Shown here: in pieces, positions 61,456 through 64,000 of the stretch | How positions within the stretch are numbered: position 1 is the first letter of the stretch | Layout of the letters: each line of letters begins with the position of its first letter | Source of the DNA: Muscardinus avellanarius | Lineage: Eukaryota > Chordata > Mammalia > Rodentia > Gliridae | Assembly: GCA_963383645.1 (NCBI GenBank) | Contig: OY726563.1 | Location: 34,130,331 to 34,194,330, forward strand | Reading direction: 5' to 3' | DNA length: 64,000 bases | Made by a program: the position numbers and the translations under genes | Notes under the pieces: model-generated | Seen by the model: only the letters and a program-made list of their open reading frames with translations | Told to the model about the DNA's origin: nothing | Databases searched by the model: none

Positions 61456-61670
61456 CAGGAGGTACATAAACATATGTATCAAAGTTAATCACCAAACAAG
61501 CATGGGATCGAGGGAGGGGGAAGGAATGGGATGGGGGCTGGATGAGGGCTGATTGGATGATGTGTGCTTATATATCCTCTCAAGTCTTGTATTCCAATGT
61601 GATATATGATTACAATGCACCAATTAAAAAAATAAAACAAAATAAAAATACAAAAATAAATAAACAAATA
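61456..61670 (+). mobile_element. LINE-1 3' end, right arm of the composite
   Basis: ACAAGCATGGGATCGAGGG, GGATGATGTGTGCTTATATATCC, GATTACAATGCACCAATTAAAA, then an A-rich tail. Same terminus as the 28.7-kb copy. Confidence 0.85.
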
Positions 61671-61816
61671 AATATAATTATAGTTGAAATGTATTTCTTG
61701 TAGACAACATATAGTTGACTGATGTTCTTTTTTATCCACTCTGTCAATCTCTGTCTTGTCATTGATGTATTCAGGCCATTTAATTTTAAATTTAATGTAA
61801 ATTTAATGTAATTTAG

Positions 61817-62008
61817 TGCGGTGCACTCTTGTAATCCAGTATGCTTTTGAGGATGAGATAGGAAGATCACAGGTTCAAGACCAGCCTCATCAAATAGTGA
61901 CACTGTCACTTTACCTAGCAAGACCCTGTTTCAAAATAAAAATAAAATAGGGGAGGGTGTGTAGATCAGAGGTAGAATGCCCCATGGCTCAATCCCCAGT
62001 GCTACCAA
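61817..62008 (+). mobile_element. old B1-dID SINE
   Basis: GTGCGGTGCACTCTTG to CCCCAGTGCTACC; diverged. Confidence 0.82.
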
Positions 62009-62465
62009 ACAAATTACTCTAATGTAATTATTGATATGTAAAAGCTTAAGTCTATATTTTTATTCTGTTTCTTTCCTGCTTTCCATTTCTGTTTAATTCT
62101 TACCTTCCTCTTGGTTAATTGAGTATTTTTAATATTCTATTTTTATTTATCCATAGTATTATTGAATGGATCTCCTTGTATAGTTTTCTTATTGGTCCTT
62201 CCGTATAATATTATATATGAAAACTATATATAATGCATTACAAGTTATGTAAATATAATTTATCACAGTCTACTTATGTCATCATTTCACGAGTTTGAGT
62301 ATTCCTTTGCATTTCTTTCCTTCCCCGGTTTATAACTTTCTTAAATATTTTTCTACATACATTTAGAACCTTATAAGATGGCACCCTAACTTTTGCTTCA
62401 ATCAGCAAATGTAATTTACAAAACTAAAGAGGATAAGGAAGGTCTATTGCAATTACCCATGGTTT

Positions 62466-62631
62466 TGCTGGAACCCAGGACCATTCTACCTCTGAGCTAT
62501 ACCCCCAGCCTTTTGTTTTTGTTTTGGAATAAGGTTTTACCAAGTTGCTGAGTCTGGCCTCAAACCTTCCATCCCCCTGTCTCAGCCTCCCAAGTAGTAG
62601 AATTACAGGGCATGAGCCACCACACCCAGCT
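62466..62631 (-). mobile_element. B1-dID SINE, 3'-truncated
   Basis: Starts at GCTGGAACCCAGGACC, ends CCACACCCAGC. Confidence 0.85.
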
Positions 62632-62891
62632 TCCTTTGTTCTTTCTTCCTTTTGATTCCTTCCCTTCTATCCCAGGATTCCCTTTGTGTTAGGGAGCTCC
62701 TTTAAGTCATTCTTTAGGACTGGTCTGCCAGTGACCAATTCTCTGGTTGCCCTCATCTAGGAATGTCTTGTTTTCCCCTTCCTTCCTGAAGCATTGTGGC
62801 ATTGCGTATGGAATTCAGGGCTGATGGGTCTTTTCCTTCAGCACCTGCAAGTGTGCTGCCATTTCTTTCTGGTCTCTATGGTTGGTTTCTT

Positions 62892-63060
62892 TCTCCTCCT
62901 CCTCCTCCTCCTCCTCCTCCTCCTCCTCTTTCTCCTCCCCCCTCCTCTCCCCTCCTCCCCCCCTCCTCCTCTTCCTTCTCCTCCTCCTCCTCTTCCTTCT
63001 CCTTCTCCTCCTTCTCTTTCTTTTTCTCCTCCTCCTCTTCCTCCTTCTCCTCCTCCTTTA
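62892..63060 (+). repeat. (CTC)n/(CTT)n pyrimidine tract
   Basis: About 170 bp of almost pure pyrimidine on the + strand (CTCCTC/CTTCTC). It gives poly-Ser, Leu and Pro frames of no coding meaning. Its mirror symmetry could favour a triplex. Confidence 0.95.
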
Positions 63061-63072
63061 TCTTTTTTGTTC

Positions 63073-63278
63073 GTGTGTGTGTGGTATTAGGGGTTGAACC
63101 CAGGGGTATTCTACCTCTGAGCTACATCTCCAGGCCAATTTTATTTTCTGTTTTGAAACAGGTTCTCACTAAGTTGCTGGCGGCTTTATTAAGTTGCTGA
63201 GGCTGGCTTTGAACCTGTGACCCTTCTGTCTCAGCCTCCCAAGTATTAGGATTACAGGTGTGCACCCTCAGGCCCAGC
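63073..63278 (-). mobile_element. B1-dID SINE, older
   Basis: GTGTGGTATTAGGGGTTG to CTCAGGCCCAGC. The upstream pyrimidine tract is probably its expanded tail. Confidence 0.88.
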
Positions 63279-63452
63279 TTCTCTGTGGTTTCTGATGAAA
63301 ACCCCACAGTCGTTCAAATTGTTTTCCTCGTAGATAATGTATCTAGCTCCTTTCAAAATTTTTTCTTTCATTTTAGTTCTCAGAATTGTAACTACAACAT
63401 GTCTCGGTGTGTATTTCTTTAAATTCACCCTGCTTGAGCTTTACCTAGCTCT

Positions 63453-63655
63453 TTTTTGTGGTACTGGGGATGGAACCCAGGGACATTATTCTACCTCTGA
63501 GCTACACCCTCAGCTCTAGTTTTTATTCTTTATTTTGAAACAAGGTCTCACTGAGTTGCAAAGGGCCTCACTAAGTAGTAGCTGAAGCTGTCTGCGATCC
63601 TCCTGTCTCAGCCTCCCAAATGCTGGGATTACAAATGAGCGCCACCATGCCTGGC
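63453..63655 (-). mobile_element. B1-dID SINE with TSD
   Basis: TACCTAGCTCT flanks both sides. Confidence 0.93.
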
Positions 63656-63784
63656 CTACCTAGCTCTCGATTCTGTACATTTATGTCTTTTTCCAAATTT
63701 CAGGCTTTTTAGCCTCACATTTTCACACCTCTCCTTTTAGAGACTAGATATTTTTGTTAGATTCCTAATTATCCCTGAGAGCCC

Positions 63785-63981
63785 TTTTTTTTCAGTACTG
63801 GGGGTGGAACCTAGGGGCATTTTATCTCCCAGCTCCAGCCCTAATTTTTATACTTTATTTTGAAACAGGGTCTCACTGAATTGCAAAGGGACTAAGTAGC
63901 TGAGGCTGTCCTGGAATGGCGAGCCTCCTGTCTCAGCTTCCCAAATGCTGGGATTACAAACCTGTGCCACCACACCTGGCT
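63785..63981 (-). mobile_element. B1-dID SINE
   Basis: TTCAGTACTGGGGGTGG to CCACACCTGGC. The last 19 bases of the window begin another possible linker fragment (GAGACCCCATTTTTTATTG). Confidence 0.88.
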
Positions 63982-64000
63982 GAGACCCCATTTTTTATTG

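Larger units (their letters stand above)
61671..64000 (-). mobile_element. ancient LINE-1 (reverse), continued
   Basis: GTATTTCTTGTAGACAACATATAG, CTCTGTCAATCTCTGTC, GTGTGCTGCCATTTCTTTC and CAACATGTCTCGGTGTG are classic reverse L1 ORF2 text. About 400 bp of the L1 appear missing at the composite, so the insertion involved a deletion. It runs out of the window. Confidence 0.8.

Noticed and set aside
60082..61670. Direct homology to primate SVA
   Set aside because: Only the architecture is similar. I see no hexamer repeat, Alu-like antisense region or retroviral SINE-R text.
62796..63200. Frames rich in Ser, Leu and Pro
   Set aside because: They are translations of a (CTC)n tract entering a SINE.

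Overview
This window looks like nuclear DNA from a squirrel-related (sciuromorph) rodent, and it is intergenic or deep-intronic. I found no host protein-coding exon, rRNA, functional tRNA gene or CRISPR array. The taxonomic call rests on one very abundant dimeric SINE. Its left monomer is 7SL/B1-like (GGCGTGGTGGCGCACGC...) and its right monomer is a shortened ID/tRNA-like unit (GGGCTGGGGGTGTAGCTC...GGGTTCCATCCCCAGTAC). This is the B1-dID architecture known from Sciuromorpha and some other rodents. Three further features agree: separate ID units, LINE-1 3' ends of the form ATGATGTATAATTACAATGCACCAATAAAA, and MaLR LTRs resembling those of squirrels. The SINE sequences differ from the ground-squirrel type I remember, so a non-sciurid sciuromorph such as a mountain beaver is possible, but that is a guess.

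I could delimit more than 100 SINE monomers or dimers, and together they cover at least a third of the window. There are two main subfamilies. Type 1 has the linker AAATAAAGAATAAAAAATAGGGC. Type 2 has AAATAGGTCTGGGAG; its short form 2b carries GCTGGCTTAAGAGACCC in the left monomer and GAAGGGCTTCCAGGAACCCC at the 3' end. Many SINEs have landed in the A-rich linker of an older SINE, producing left-(left-right)-right nests up to three deep.

Layout. 1-8.6 kb: SINE-rich, with an ERVL-type LTR (3.2-3.6 kb) and a nearly SINE-free stretch (4.3-5.3 kb). 8.7-11.0 kb: an ancient MIR split by a SINE, by a reverse MaLR LTR (itself split by a CpG-rich LTR and two SINEs) and by a solo LTR with a 6-bp target duplication. 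11.0-12.3 kb: a 1.25-kb repeat-free block with a CTCF-like motif. 12.3-25.8 kb: SINE nests, MaLR and ERVL LTRs, a reverse L1 3' end and an L2. 25.9-34.4 kb: two ancient LINE-1s in the + direction, riddled with SINEs. 35-45 kb: SINE nests, a reverse L1 3' end still encoding the ORF2 C-terminus, and an ERVL LTR on the - strand. 45-49.2 kb: another ancient + strand L1. 51-56.6 kb: an ancient + strand L1 (5' UTR, endonuclease, RT, 3' UTR) holding a four-level nest that includes a LINE-mobilised retroviral transcript. 56.6-58.9 kb: a SINE trimer and a triple SINE nest. 58.9-64 kb: an ancient - strand L1 interrupted at 60.1-61.7 kb by a composite unit with 12 alternating ~50-bp GC-rich repeats between two L1 3' ends.

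No genes act together here. The window is a layered record of retrotransposition, and relative ages can be read from which element interrupts which. The least explained items are the 60.1-61.7 kb repeat composite, the CpG-rich LTR with two perfect palindromic factor motifs at 9.2 kb, and the repeat-free block at 11-12.3 kb. Family names come from recognition of sequence, not from a database search; boundaries are good to a few bases where a target-site duplication (TSD) is quoted and approximate elsewhere.
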